In this document: in pieces, positions 1-7,760 of the stretch
Layout of the letters: each line of letters opens with the position of its first letter
Numbering within the stretch: the first letter of the stretch is position 1
Origin: Guyparkeria hydrothermalis
Lineage (GTDB): Bacteria > Pseudomonadota > Gammaproteobacteria > Halothiobacillales > Halothiobacillaceae
NCBI RefSeq assembly: GCF_023555385.1
Contig: NZ_JAJSED010000001.1
Span: 372,001-436,000, forward strand
Direction: 5' to 3'
Length of the DNA: 64,000 nucleotides
Made by a program: the position numbers and the translations under genes
The notes under the pieces: generated by a model
Told to the model about the DNA's origin: nothing
Seen by the model: the letters and a program-made list of their open reading frames with translations, nothing else
The model's database searches: none

Positions 1-1198
1 TCTCTTTCGGCGCGTACATGTACGAAGCACCAATGTTCCAGTGGTTGTTGATCTCGTAGGTAAAGCCTGCAGTGTAATGCTGCTCAACAACTGCCGGGAA
101 GATCAGGTTGTTTGCTACCTGCTCACTTTGGACAGGAGATTTGCCGTAGTTGAAGCCTGCGCGTACGGCCAACTTCGGAGTGACCTGATAGTCCGCGGCA
201 ATGGCATATACCACCTGGTCATCCCAGTCCGGCCCGAGATCCATCTCGAAACCGTTCGGGCCGGAGACAACAAAGCTGTCCATGGTTCCTGCCCAGTTGA
301 TCCACTTTACGTCACCCGAGATTTCGAGGCCTTCCATCGGGCGGATGGTGCCGCCGACAGAGAACTGCTGCGGGAGATCCATGGATGCTGTGTAGCGGCC
401 TGCGGGCATCTGATTGCCCTGTACTTCAATCTGACCGTGAGACAGATTGTATTCTAGATCTTGGAATTTTTGCTCCGTCCGGTATGACGCACCAACGGTG
501 ACCATGTCATTGACGTCGTAGATCACACCGAGGGTCGCGCCAAGGCCGAAGGCGTTGGCGGACTGTGACATGTCTACGTAAGCCGGAGGAAGCGGTTGTC
601 CCGGGATATCGCCGGCGGTCAGAGCCGATCCATCCGCGTTGGATGTAATGCCCTGCTTGAAACCGAGCTGCATGTAACCGATGTTGAGTGCGCCACCAAT
701 GGTGAGTCGGTTATCAACTTTTACAGCGAGAGCCGGCGACATCTGGAAAACACCCAGCTGCGAGTAACCCTGGAAGGTGGTGTTCCCCGCATCGTCGGCT
801 GGGAACAGGTAGTCCACGCCGAGACCGGAGGTGGCGTACATGCCGCCCCCGAAATAGACGTTAGAGCCTTCGCTCACAGGTGCCGACCAACCGATCGACG
901 GTACGCCATACAGATCAGTTTCACTGTCCTGGGCCGGGGCTCCGCCACCGAGACTTACGGAGCGTTCGGGCATGAACGCTTCCATGGAGAAATCGGCGCC
1001 CGGCTGAACAACGCCGATGCCTGCCGGGTTACTGGTGGCCGTCATAGCGGAACCCGGGTTGGACGTGACCGCACCGGCCATGCCCATTTGGTAGCCGCCC
1101 ACACCGATCAGTTGGTAGCCATTGGTTGCGTAAGCTGCGCTGCTAGCGAAAGTCGCGCCGGCGATCGCGGTTGCCAGAAGTGTCCTTTTGAAGGTCAT
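1..1198 (-). CDS. FadL/OmpP1-family outer-membrane channel, C-terminus off the window
   Basis: About 399 N-terminal residues of a FadL-type outer-membrane channel are present; the rest lies beyond base 1. The start is ATG 1198, behind a purine-rich AGGAGAGG/AAAGAGGA ribosome site. The protein begins with a lysine-arginine n-region and a hydrophobic signal peptide ending near SSAAYA, and the mature part starts TNGYQLIGVGGYQMGMAGA. The NPAG segment soon after, alternating beta-strand pattern and repeated Gly/aromatic residues match FadL/TodX channels, which move fatty acids or other hydrophobic compounds across the outer membrane. It is a paralogue of the gene at 4446-5966 (same MTFKRTLLATA/MSLKRTLLATA-like start and ATNGY mature end). 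The substrate is not readable from sequence. Confidence 0.85.
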   Translation of the reverse strand, partial: MTFKRTLLATAIAGATFASSAAYATNGYQLIGVGGYQMGMAGAVTSNPGSAMTATSNPAGIGVVQPGADFSMEAFMPERSVSLGGGAPAQDSETDLYGVPSIGWSAPVSEGSNVYFGGGMYATSGLGVDYLFPADDAGNTTFQGYSQLGVFQMSPALAVKVDNRLTIGGALNIGYMQLGFKQGITSNADGSALTAGDIPGQPLPPAYVDMSQSANAFGLGATLGVIYDVNDMVTVGASYRTEQKFQDLEYNLSHGQIEVQGNQMPAGRYTASMDLPQQFSVGGTIRPMEGLEISGDVKWINWAGTMDSFVVSGPNGFEMDLGPDWDDQVVYAIAADYQVTPKLAVRAGFNYGKSPVQSEQVANNLIFPAVVEQHYTAGFTYEINNHWNIGASYMYAPKE

Positions 1199-1785
1199 TC
1201 CTCTTTCCTCTCCTGTCGTCAATTCCATTGCCTGAAATTGTTGTTTTTAGTCCATGTCGCCGACAGTCCTGTCGGCTTGCAGAGCACGTTGATCGGGTCT
1301 GGCTATCCCTGCCAAGGAAATCCTTGCGGCCGTCTGCGTCGGCCCGCCCGGATCAGCGACGACAGCCAACCTATCAGAAAGTGGTAATTTTCCTATTCAA
1401 AAACATTAAGTGGTAATCAAAATTTCCTACCGCTATGCGCAGGTATGTTTTCCATATATTAGAGACGACTAATAAGAGTAACGATTTAGTGTTGTAAGTG
1501 TATGTATGCACGTAGAAAACGTGTGTTTGCGTTTGGCGTGAGTGCTCGTCAGCTGGGGTTTTCTGGAAAACCCAATGCGTGCTGCGCCGTTGTTTTTTCG
1601 AAAACGGGTGGCAGTGATCAGGCTGCGGGCCTCGTGAATTGGCGGACAAGAGCGGGGCAAAGGAGGAAGAGAAAACATGGCAGTAGCCCGGTTGACGGCG
1701 TGGCGGCGCCAGCATCGGTCGGATTTGGGCTAGGGTCGTGGTAGGGCGAAACTTACTGCGTAGACAACACGGCGTGGAGGCACGG
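1199..1785. other. divergent intergenic region
   Basis: This 587-bp gap separates two divergent genes. Bases 1375-1510 are A+T-rich compared with the flanks and should hold the promoter of the leftward FadL gene. The heptamer GTGGTAA occurs at 1381 and 1410, 29 bp apart, each followed by a T-rich stretch and TTTCCTA or TTTTCCTA. Reading frames here on either strand show no family resemblance and no convincing ribosome site. No RNA gene was recognised. Confidence 0.5.
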
Positions 1786-2652
1786 ATGAAGCTGATGACA
1801 TGCTCGATCGATGGTCGACAGCGGATCGCCATGCACATGGGCGGCGCGACGGTAGCGGATCTGGGAGCGGTGTCGGATGAGGTTCCCGAGACGATGATCG
1901 CGTTGATCGAGCAGTGGGACGATTGGTCCGGTTCACTGGAGCGTCTTGCCGAACAGGCCCCGCGTCGGTCGCTGTCGGATGTCAGGGTCGAGGCGCCGAT
2001 TCCGTGTCCGGTGCGCGACATCTTCTGCGTCGGCAAGAACTATGCAGATCACGTCAACGAGGTGAAAGCCCTCGGCTACGGTTCGATCCCGAGTCATCCG
2101 ATCGTCTTTTCCAAGGCCACGACGACGGTCAACCGGCCGGATGGGCTGGTCGAGCTGTCGGCGGACCCGACGGAGACCACCGACTACGAAGGCGAGCTGG
2201 CGGTGGTGATTGGCAAGGGCGGGCGCTATATCGACGAGCGCGACGCACGCGACCACGTGTTCGGCTACACACTGATCAACGACGTCTCCGCACGGTATCT
2301 GCAGGGCCGCCACGTGCAGTGGTTCCTTGGCAAGAGCATCGACGGCTACGCCCCCATGGGGCCTGTGATCGTTACGGAAGCGTCGGCCGGAAACATCCGC
2401 GACTGGCGGCTACAGACACGCGTCAACGGCGAACTGCGTCAGGATGCCGTGCTCGACCAGATGATTTTCTCCGTCCCGGAGATCATCGCCACGATTTCCC
2501 GTTACGTGACACTTCAACCGGGCGACATCATCGCCACCGGTACCCCTTCCGGCGTGGGCGCAGGCCATGAGCCACCGATCTACCTAAAGCAAGGTGATGA
2601 GGTGGTGGTGAGCTGTGAGGCGGTTGGGGAGTTGCGGTCCTGCTTTGTTTGA
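1786..2652 (+). CDS. fumarylacetoacetate hydrolase (FAH) family protein
   Basis: The 288-residue product is a soluble enzyme of the FAH superfamily, whose members hydrolyse, hydrate or decarboxylate beta-diketo or acylpyruvate-type substrates with a bound divalent metal. The C-terminal two thirds form the FAH domain: DIFCVGKNYADHVNE at its start, the DYEGELAVVIG segment carrying two metal-binding Glu, NDVSAR with the metal Asp, and GDIIATGTPSGVG near the end. ATG 1786 is chosen because GGAGG lies just upstream; an in-frame GTG at 1738 would add 16 unlikely residues. The arrangement is closest to acylpyruvase/FAHD1-like or 2-hydroxyhepta-2,4-diene-1,7-dioate isomerase-like members. No catabolic cluster surrounds it, so the exact reaction is unknown. 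Confidence 0.85.
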   Translation: MKLMTCSIDGRQRIAMHMGGATVADLGAVSDEVPETMIALIEQWDDWSGSLERLAEQAPRRSLSDVRVEAPIPCPVRDIFCVGKNYADHVNEVKALGYGSIPSHPIVFSKATTTVNRPDGLVELSADPTETTDYEGELAVVIGKGGRYIDERDARDHVFGYTLINDVSARYLQGRHVQWFLGKSIDGYAPMGPVIVTEASAGNIRDWRLQTRVNGELRQDAVLDQMIFSVPEIIATISRYVTLQPGDIIATGTPSGVGAGHEPPIYLKQGDEVVVSCEAVGELRSCFV

Positions 2653-2706
2653 TTTGGGCGCAGGGGCGTCAGCGGCCCGCAGTTGCGGACTTGATGCGTC
2701 GTGTGA

Positions 2707-2817
2707 ATTCCCGCTTCCGGAGGATTGACGAGATGGTCGCCATCCGTCATCCCCGCGGAAGCGGGGATCCACGGGGGGGGATAGACGATGCATCTGGATT
2801 CCCGCCTACGCGGGAAT
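2707..2817. repeat. cluster of three dRS3-like 20-bp inverted repeats
   Basis: Two intact 20-bp units share the plan 6-bp arm, 8-bp spacer, 6-bp arm: ATCCCC..GGGGAT at 2749-2768 and ATTCCC..GGGAAT at 2798-2817. A third, degraded unit is at 2707-2726 (ATTCCC..AGGATT). Start-to-start spacings are 42 and 49 bp. The ATTCCC-N8-GGGAAT plan is that of the neisserial dRS3 element and of the REP-like 'GTCATTCCCGCG' repeats found in many proteobacteria. The cluster fills most of the gap between the FAH gene and the convergent metallo-beta-lactamase gene. Confidence 0.75.
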
Positions 2818-2851
2818 GACGCACTTAACCTCGTCGGGTTTGATCTGCCTA

Positions 2852-4237
2852 TCAAAGATCGACGGACTCTCCCTGTTCCGGCATTAGCACCTGCGTTCCG
2901 TGCAGGGCTTGGCTGAATGTCTCCATCACGTCCTCTTCCCCGTGGACTAAGATGGTTCGATCCGGCCGGGTGGCGGCATGCCAGGCGAGCAGTTCGTCAC
3001 GATCGGCATGCGCTGAAAAGCCGTTGATGGTGTGAAGCTTCGCCTTGACCGGGATGTCCTCGCCGAACAGGCGGATCCGCTCGGCGCCGTCGATCAGGCG
3101 GCGTGCGAAGGTCCCCGGTGCGGCCCAGCCGACGAAGATCACGCTCGCCTCGCGACGCCAGAGGTTGTGCCGCAGGTGATGGCGCACCCGCCCGCCGGTG
3201 CACATGCCCGATCCGGCCATGATCACTGCGCCACCACTTAAGCGGTTGAGCGCCATCGAGTCGGCCGTTTCCCGGGTGAAATGCACGCCGGGCAGCCAGA
3301 ACGGATCGTCGCCGCGCTCGAACAGGGCGCAGGCGTCCTCGTCGTAACACTCGGGGTGGTGGCGGAATATCTCGGTAGCCGAGATGGCCATTGGTGAGTC
3401 GAGAAATACGGGCAATGTGCGAGGGATCACGCCTTGATCCACGCCCTCGCGCAGGTGGTAGAGCAACTCCTGAGCACGTTCGAGAGCGAACGTGGGAATG
3501 ATTACGTTGCCGCCGCGCTCCATGGTCTCGTTGATGATGTCGTACATCTCCTGGATCGAGGGCGCCAGCGGCTTGTGGTCGCGATCGCCATAGGTGGTTT
3601 CCATCACCACGGTCTCGGCTGGCGGTGGCGGCACCGGGTCGCGCAGGATCGGGCGATCGCTGCTACCGATGTCGCCGGAGAAGATGATCGCCTTGTCGAC
3701 CTCGCCATCTCGATAGGTGATGCGGATGCTCGCGGAACCAAGGATATGGCCGGCATCGTAGAACGTGGCGGTCACGCCGGGGGCAAGCTCCAGCTCATTC
3801 TCGTAATGCGCCTTGCGGCCGAACAGGTCCATGGCATTCAGCGCATCGAGCTCGCCATAGAGCGGTTCGAGCGCCTTCTTGCCCCGGCGCTTGGCCTTGC
3901 GTGCATGGCGCTCGGCTTCTTCCTCCTGCAGGTGCGCGGCGTCGAGCAGGACGACCCGAGCGAGCTCGCGCGTGGCCGGGGTGGCAATGATCTCGCCGGT
4001 GAAACCTCGCTTGACCAGCAGCGGGATGCGTCCGCAGTGGTCGAGGTGCGCGTGAGTCAGTAGCAGGATATCGATCTGGCTGGGATCGAAGCCGAACTCC
4101 GCGGCATTCTCCTCGTCGATCTCGCGCCCGCCCTGGAACAGGCCGCAGTCGACGAGCACCTTGAGTCCGTCGAGTTCGAGAAGGTGGCATGAGCCGGTTA
4201 CGCCCCGGTTCGCGCCGTGAAAGGACAATCGCATCAT
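2852..4237 (-). CDS. metallo-beta-lactamase/beta-CASP RNase-like protein (CPSF73/Ysh1 type)
   Basis: The 461-residue cytosolic protein has the MBL plus beta-CASP architecture of the CPSF73/Ysh1-like nucleases. The zinc motif HAHLDH is at residues 62-67 with HCG following. The DAGHILGSAS and SGDIG segments supply further ligands, TTYGDRDH marks the MBL/CASP junction, and AGSGMCTGGR and HTINGFSAHAD give the conserved C-terminal histidines. Length and motif order are complete, so activity is expected. Bacterial members are annotated as RNA-specific exo/endonucleases of uncertain physiological role. ATG 4237 is the first of two adjacent ATGs (MMRLSF). The gene is convergent with the FAH gene and transcribed away from the downstream FadL paralogue. 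Confidence 0.85.
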   Translation of the reverse strand: MMRLSFHGANRGVTGSCHLLELDGLKVLVDCGLFQGGREIDEENAAEFGFDPSQIDILLLTHAHLDHCGRIPLLVKRGFTGEIIATPATRELARVVLLDAAHLQEEEAERHARKAKRRGKKALEPLYGELDALNAMDLFGRKAHYENELELAPGVTATFYDAGHILGSASIRITYRDGEVDKAIIFSGDIGSSDRPILRDPVPPPPAETVVMETTYGDRDHKPLAPSIQEMYDIINETMERGGNVIIPTFALERAQELLYHLREGVDQGVIPRTLPVFLDSPMAISATEIFRHHPECYDEDACALFERGDDPFWLPGVHFTRETADSMALNRLSGGAVIMAGSGMCTGGRVRHHLRHNLWRREASVIFVGWAAPGTFARRLIDGAERIRLFGEDIPVKAKLHTINGFSAHADRDELLAWHAATRPDRTILVHGEEDVMETFSQALHGTQVLMPEQGESVDL

Positions 4238-4388
4238 GGTCGGCCTCCGTCGAAGAATCCCGTCGTCCCTGTCGCAGTATCCATGAGCTTACAACGTAAC
4301 GTTCGTTGGGGAGGCATCGGTTCACAGCGGTGATCCACAGAATGGCTCAACAGCCAGCGGAGATCCCGTGGCGGGGCGACCGGAAGGC

Positions 4389-4418
4389 CAAAAAAAAGGC
4401 CGCCCATCAGGAGCGGCC
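4389..4418 (-). terminator. rho-independent terminator of the FadL gene
   Basis: On the minus strand GGCCGC and GCGGCC pair around a 9-nt loop and are followed directly by a run of U. It lies just past the stop codon of the leftward FadL gene at 4446. Confidence 0.85.
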
Positions 4419-4445
4419 CAAAACCTCGGAGAGGCGGGAAGGGAC

Positions 4446-5966
4446 TCAGAATTTGTAGGTGTAGCCGACCGTGGCTTCGTATTGCTTCATGTAGATGCTC
4501 AGGTCCTGTTCGGCGGCACCCACGGTGAAGTCACTCAGCAACTCGTTCTTGCCGTCGACCCGGACTTCCGGGGCGTACATGACGGCACCGTGCATCTGGT
4601 GGTGCTTGTTGAACGCATAGCTAAAGCCGGCGGTGTAGTGGTTTTCCGTTACGCCCGGCGCGATGGTGTTGAACAGGGCATCCTCGCTGCTGACCGGGTT
4701 GTCGCCCCGGTTCCAGCCTGCACGGAGCTGCAGTTTCGGCGTGGCTTGCCACTGCATGCCGAGCTTGTAGACGTTGATGTCATCCCAGCCGAAACCGATG
4801 CCGTCCTCGCCGCCAAGGCACTTTGAGGAATCGCCGTCGGTGCACTGAAACAGGTAGTCCATCGAGGGGTTGGAGATGGACTTCACGTCCTCGTACTTGA
4901 TGCGTTGATAGTCGAACGTCAGCGTGAGGGTGTCGGTCACGTCAGCCGCCATGCCAACGGTCCACGTGGGCGGGATGTCGAAGCTGCCGCCTTCGGCAAA
5001 CAGGCCGGAGTACTCCTCAAACTCATCCATGTGGATGCGCGACTGATAGCTCGCACCCAGGGTGAAGTTGTCGGTCGGCGAGAACGTCAGGCCGATCTTG
5101 CCGCCATAGCCCCAGACTTTGTCGTGGCCGTTGCCGTTCATGTTGTCGCTATCGGTCGAGAACGAGCCGGGACGGTCCCCGCCGGCATTGGGGTACCGCG
5201 CGGCCAGCAGCGGGCCGAATTCGCCGGAGCCGTTGAAATTGTCGAGGCCGTAGGCCCTGAATTTCTGACGCGCGATGACTGGACTGATGCCGATCGAGAG
5301 CGTGTCGTCGAAGAGCTTTCGTGCATAGGTCGGGGTGATGAACAACTGTTCCAGGTTTACCCCGGTACGGCCGGAGCCGAATGTGCCCTGAGGGTTGTCG
5401 CCGCCGAAGCCGAGGTAGTTGCCTGATTCGGCCGGATAGTCGGTGTTCATCCCACCATTGCCGTACATGGCAATGCCGAACGAATCGTTTTCCGTCAACG
5501 CATAGCTGGCAGCAAGACTGGGGATATAAAAGGCCTCGCGGTCACTACGGCCGGTCCCTTCCACCGAGAAGGCTTCGGTGGGGAGCGCATTGAGCGCGAT
5601 CGAGAGAGCGTTGTCGAGAAAGCCAGCCAGTTGCGGGTCAACGACGCCCAGGATGCCGGACAGCTGCTGCGCATCCGGATCAACGACATTGTCGATTGGC
5701 AGGAAACGGGTTTCGTAGTCGTATCCCCGAATCGGCCGGAAGTACGAGACGTCAAACGTGACCTGGTCGTCAACGTCGGTGAGGGTGGCTGGGTTGTTGG
5801 CGATGGTCATGGCGCTATTGGCGGAAAAGGCGACACCGCCACCACCCATGCTTTTGCTCTTTACCCCGTAGCCGTGCGCGAAGTAACCGTTTGTCGCGTG
5901 AGCAGATCCCATGGCCATGATCCCGCCGGCCACGGCCGTCGCTAGCAATGTTCGTTTCAAACTCAT
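4446..5966 (-). CDS. FadL/OmpP1-family outer-membrane channel
   Basis: This complete 506-residue FadL-family protein has a signal peptide (MSLKRTLLATAVAGGIMAMG, cleavage after SAHA), the mature start TNGYFAHGYGVKSKSMGGGG and the NNPATLTDV segment that corresponds to the FadL N-terminal hatch NPA motif. It ends in aromatic, strand-like sequence (YTYKF) typical of outer-membrane barrels. It should carry hydrophobic compounds across the outer membrane. The start ATG 5966 has AAGGAGATC eight to ten bases upstream. It is longer than the paralogue at the left edge is likely to be, and contains a cysteine pair (FQCTDGDSSKCLGG) in a predicted extracellular loop that may form a disulfide. A strong terminator follows at 4389-4418. 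Confidence 0.88.
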   Translation of the reverse strand: MSLKRTLLATAVAGGIMAMGSAHATNGYFAHGYGVKSKSMGGGGVAFSANSAMTIANNPATLTDVDDQVTFDVSYFRPIRGYDYETRFLPIDNVVDPDAQQLSGILGVVDPQLAGFLDNALSIALNALPTEAFSVEGTGRSDREAFYIPSLAASYALTENDSFGIAMYGNGGMNTDYPAESGNYLGFGGDNPQGTFGSGRTGVNLEQLFITPTYARKLFDDTLSIGISPVIARQKFRAYGLDNFNGSGEFGPLLAARYPNAGGDRPGSFSTDSDNMNGNGHDKVWGYGGKIGLTFSPTDNFTLGASYQSRIHMDEFEEYSGLFAEGGSFDIPPTWTVGMAADVTDTLTLTFDYQRIKYEDVKSISNPSMDYLFQCTDGDSSKCLGGEDGIGFGWDDINVYKLGMQWQATPKLQLRAGWNRGDNPVSSEDALFNTIAPGVTENHYTAGFSYAFNKHHQMHGAVMYAPEVRVDGKNELLSDFTVGAAEQDLSIYMKQYEATVGYTYKF

Positions 5967-6429
5967 GCTCGATGATCTCCTTGCTGTTCAACTTCCGTTA
6001 TGAATCGTGTTTCAGTCCGTGACACCAACGTCCTGGTCGGTCCGCAGAGCCAGCTTGATTCGTGAACTTTGGTCGTACGCGACTGAAGTTCTTTGCCTCG
6101 GAGCAAAAGCCTGCCGAGGGGAGGGCGGGAAGGACATAGTCAAAAAGGCGGGATTTGAGCAGTAAAAAAGTGTGGTTGCCCCGGGGCGCCGTTTGCGGTC
6201 CCTTTGCATTAGTCCGTTGGCAGTAGGCCGGTTGGCACAACGGCATCAGCCCCCTGGAAGGGATCGATGCGCACAGCGGCGGGGTAGAACCGTCGTGAGG
6301 CGAGATGGGTCATAGTGAGTGGTCACGTCGGGGGTTGTCGTATCTCGTGGGTGCCACTCGGGTACGATCGTTCGGCGAGCGACGGCTACTCGGTCGCAAG
6401 CGCTAATTCGCACAGGTAGGTGCACGAAA
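5967..6429. other. divergent intergenic region between fadL-like gene and two-component operon
   Basis: The 463-bp gap must hold the leftward promoter for the FadL gene and the rightward promoter for the regulator operon. A run of A/T (AGTAAAAAAGTG at about 6160-6171) and TTTGAC on the minus strand are the most promoter-like pieces, but no clean -35/-10 pair was found. Short frames here lack family resemblance. An in-frame ATG at 6319 could extend the following regulator by 37 basic residues, which is judged unlikely. Confidence 0.4.
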
Positions 6430-7212
6430 ATGGTCAATGAAACAAAGCACGGTCCCGCTCAGCTCAGGATCCTGATCGTCGATGACGAGCGCGACGAGAT
6501 TGAAGAGTTGGAGGAGCACTTCGGGAATCACGGAATCCCTTCCGTGGGTGTGACGTCGGCAGACGAGGCGCGCACCGAATTTCTGGAGAATGCCGAGATT
6601 GCCGTCCTGCTGGTGGATATCGGCATGCCGGGTGAAGACGGGGTGTCCTTCATCGACTGGGCTACCAGGCATTACGAGGGCGACCGGGTTTTCGAAGCCG
6701 CGATATTTTCCGGTTATCGCTCGCGCGAAAAGGCCTTGGATGCCATGCGGGCAGGGGCGCGTGACTATTTCGAGAAACCGGTGGACCTGGACGAGCTCGT
6801 TATCGCGATGAAGGATGCGCTTGAGCGCGTCGCCCGCCGTCGGGAACGGATGGCGTTCAACCGGCATTCGCTGCCCATGGACGCATTGGACGGCTCCCTC
6901 TCGGAGATTCGAGCGGAATTGTCGGAATTGCGCGAATCGATTGGCTCTCGCCGTGAGTCAGGCGAACCGACCGCTGAGTTGGCGGATGACCTGAAAGATA
7001 TCCAAGCGCGAATGGATCGTCTGACCAAGCGGCAGAAGGAGGTAACCCAACTGGTTGCCGGTGGCCATTCCAACTACCAGATCGCTTGTGAGCTGGGCAT
7101 TTCGGAAAATACCGTCAAGCTGTATGTGTCCCAGATCCTCGACACCCTGGGTGTCTCGAATCGCACGCAGATCGCCCTTCTTGCCCACCGGCTCCAGCAG
7201 GCAGCGTCGTGA
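6430..7212 (+). CDS. response regulator, receiver plus LuxR-type helix-turn-helix
   Basis: The 260-residue DNA-binding response regulator has an N-terminal receiver domain (acidic pair in VDDERDE, phosphoacceptor Asp63 in LLVDIGMPGEDG, conserved Lys in YFEKPVD). A charged linker (about residues 130-190) follows, then a GerE/LuxR-type HTH (LTKRQKEVTQLVAGG, then GISENTVKLYVSQIL). It should bind promoters when phosphorylated by the kinase encoded two genes downstream. The start ATG 6430 gives a normal receiver N-terminus. Its stop codon overlaps the GTG start of the next gene (GTGA), so the two are probably translationally coupled. Position just upstream of the flp-tad locus suggests that pilus genes are among its targets; that is inference. 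Confidence 0.88.
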   Translation: MVNETKHGPAQLRILIVDDERDEIEELEEHFGNHGIPSVGVTSADEARTEFLENAEIAVLLVDIGMPGEDGVSFIDWATRHYEGDRVFEAAIFSGYRSREKALDAMRAGARDYFEKPVDLDELVIAMKDALERVARRRERMAFNRHSLPMDALDGSLSEIRAELSELRESIGSRRESGEPTAELADDLKDIQARMDRLTKRQKEVTQLVAGGHSNYQIACELGISENTVKLYVSQILDTLGVSNRTQIALLAHRLQQAAS

Positions 7213-7760
7213 CGCGTTTTCCATTGGATGAACAACATTCCCCCATGGCCGACGCGTTCATCATGCTGGTGGATGACGAGCGGGCACTCACCGAGGAAAT
7301 CGCCGAGGTGCTGCGGGCCGAGGGGGGTGACGTCGAGCTCGCATCGGATGGGATCGAGGCGTTTTCGCAAGCAGAGCGACGACTGCCGGCAATGGTGCTC
7401 GTGGATCAGAACATGCCCGGCATGTCGGGGCTGGATTTGGTCCGCAACCTGCGCACGCTTCCCGGTGGCGAACGAATCGCCGTGCTGATGATGAGCGCCC
7501 ACTTCACCGAGCAGCAAAGAGAAGAGGGCGCCCGCCTCGCGGTGGATCGTTTCCTGCGAAAGCCTTTCGACCTAGATGAGGTTGTTGATTGGGTGTTGGG
7601 GCGAATGGAATCGCGGGGCGAGTCGGTGCCTGACAGGCCGGATTCGCTTACGCTGGAAGGTCGGGTGGAGTTCTTGGAGGCCCAGGTTGCTCAACTGAAG
7701 GAAGAACTTCGCCGGTGTCGATTGGCAACAGGATCGCAAGCGGATGGCGATAATGGATGA
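7209..7760 (+). CDS. single-domain response regulator with C-terminal coiled coil
   Basis: The 183-residue protein consists of a CheY-like receiver domain (VDDERAL, phosphoacceptor Asp66 in VLVDQNMPGMSG, MSAHFTE, FLRKPFD) and a short C-terminal helix rich in Glu, Leu and Arg (LEGRVEFLEAQVAQLKEELR) that reads as a coiled coil. No DNA-binding or enzyme output domain is present, so it probably works by protein interaction or as a phosphate sink in the same signalling system. GTG 7209 overlaps the upstream stop; ATG 7245 (MADAFIMLVDD) is an alternative start that would keep the full receiver. The 3' end overlaps the kinase gene by 17 bp. Confidence 0.85.
   Translation: MTRFPLDEQHSPMADAFIMLVDDERALTEEIAEVLRAEGGDVELASDGIEAFSQAERRLPAMVLVDQNMPGMSGLDLVRNLRTLPGGERIAVLMMSAHFTEQQREEGARLAVDRFLRKPFDLDEVVDWVLGRMESRGESVPDRPDSLTLEGRVEFLEAQVAQLKEELRRCRLATGSQADGDNG

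Noticed and set aside
41-1387. Rightward frames across the left-edge FadL gene
   Set aside because: The minus strand encodes a continuous FadL protein with signal peptide and ribosome site, so the plus frames are shadows.
1381-1416. GTGGTAA direct repeat as an operator
   Set aside because: Only two 7-bp copies in an A+T-rich stretch; too short to separate from chance.
2852-4237. Assignment of the MBL protein as a beta-lactamase or RNase J
   Set aside because: Beta-CASP motifs of CPSF73/Ysh1 type are present, and the RNase J C-terminal domain is absent.
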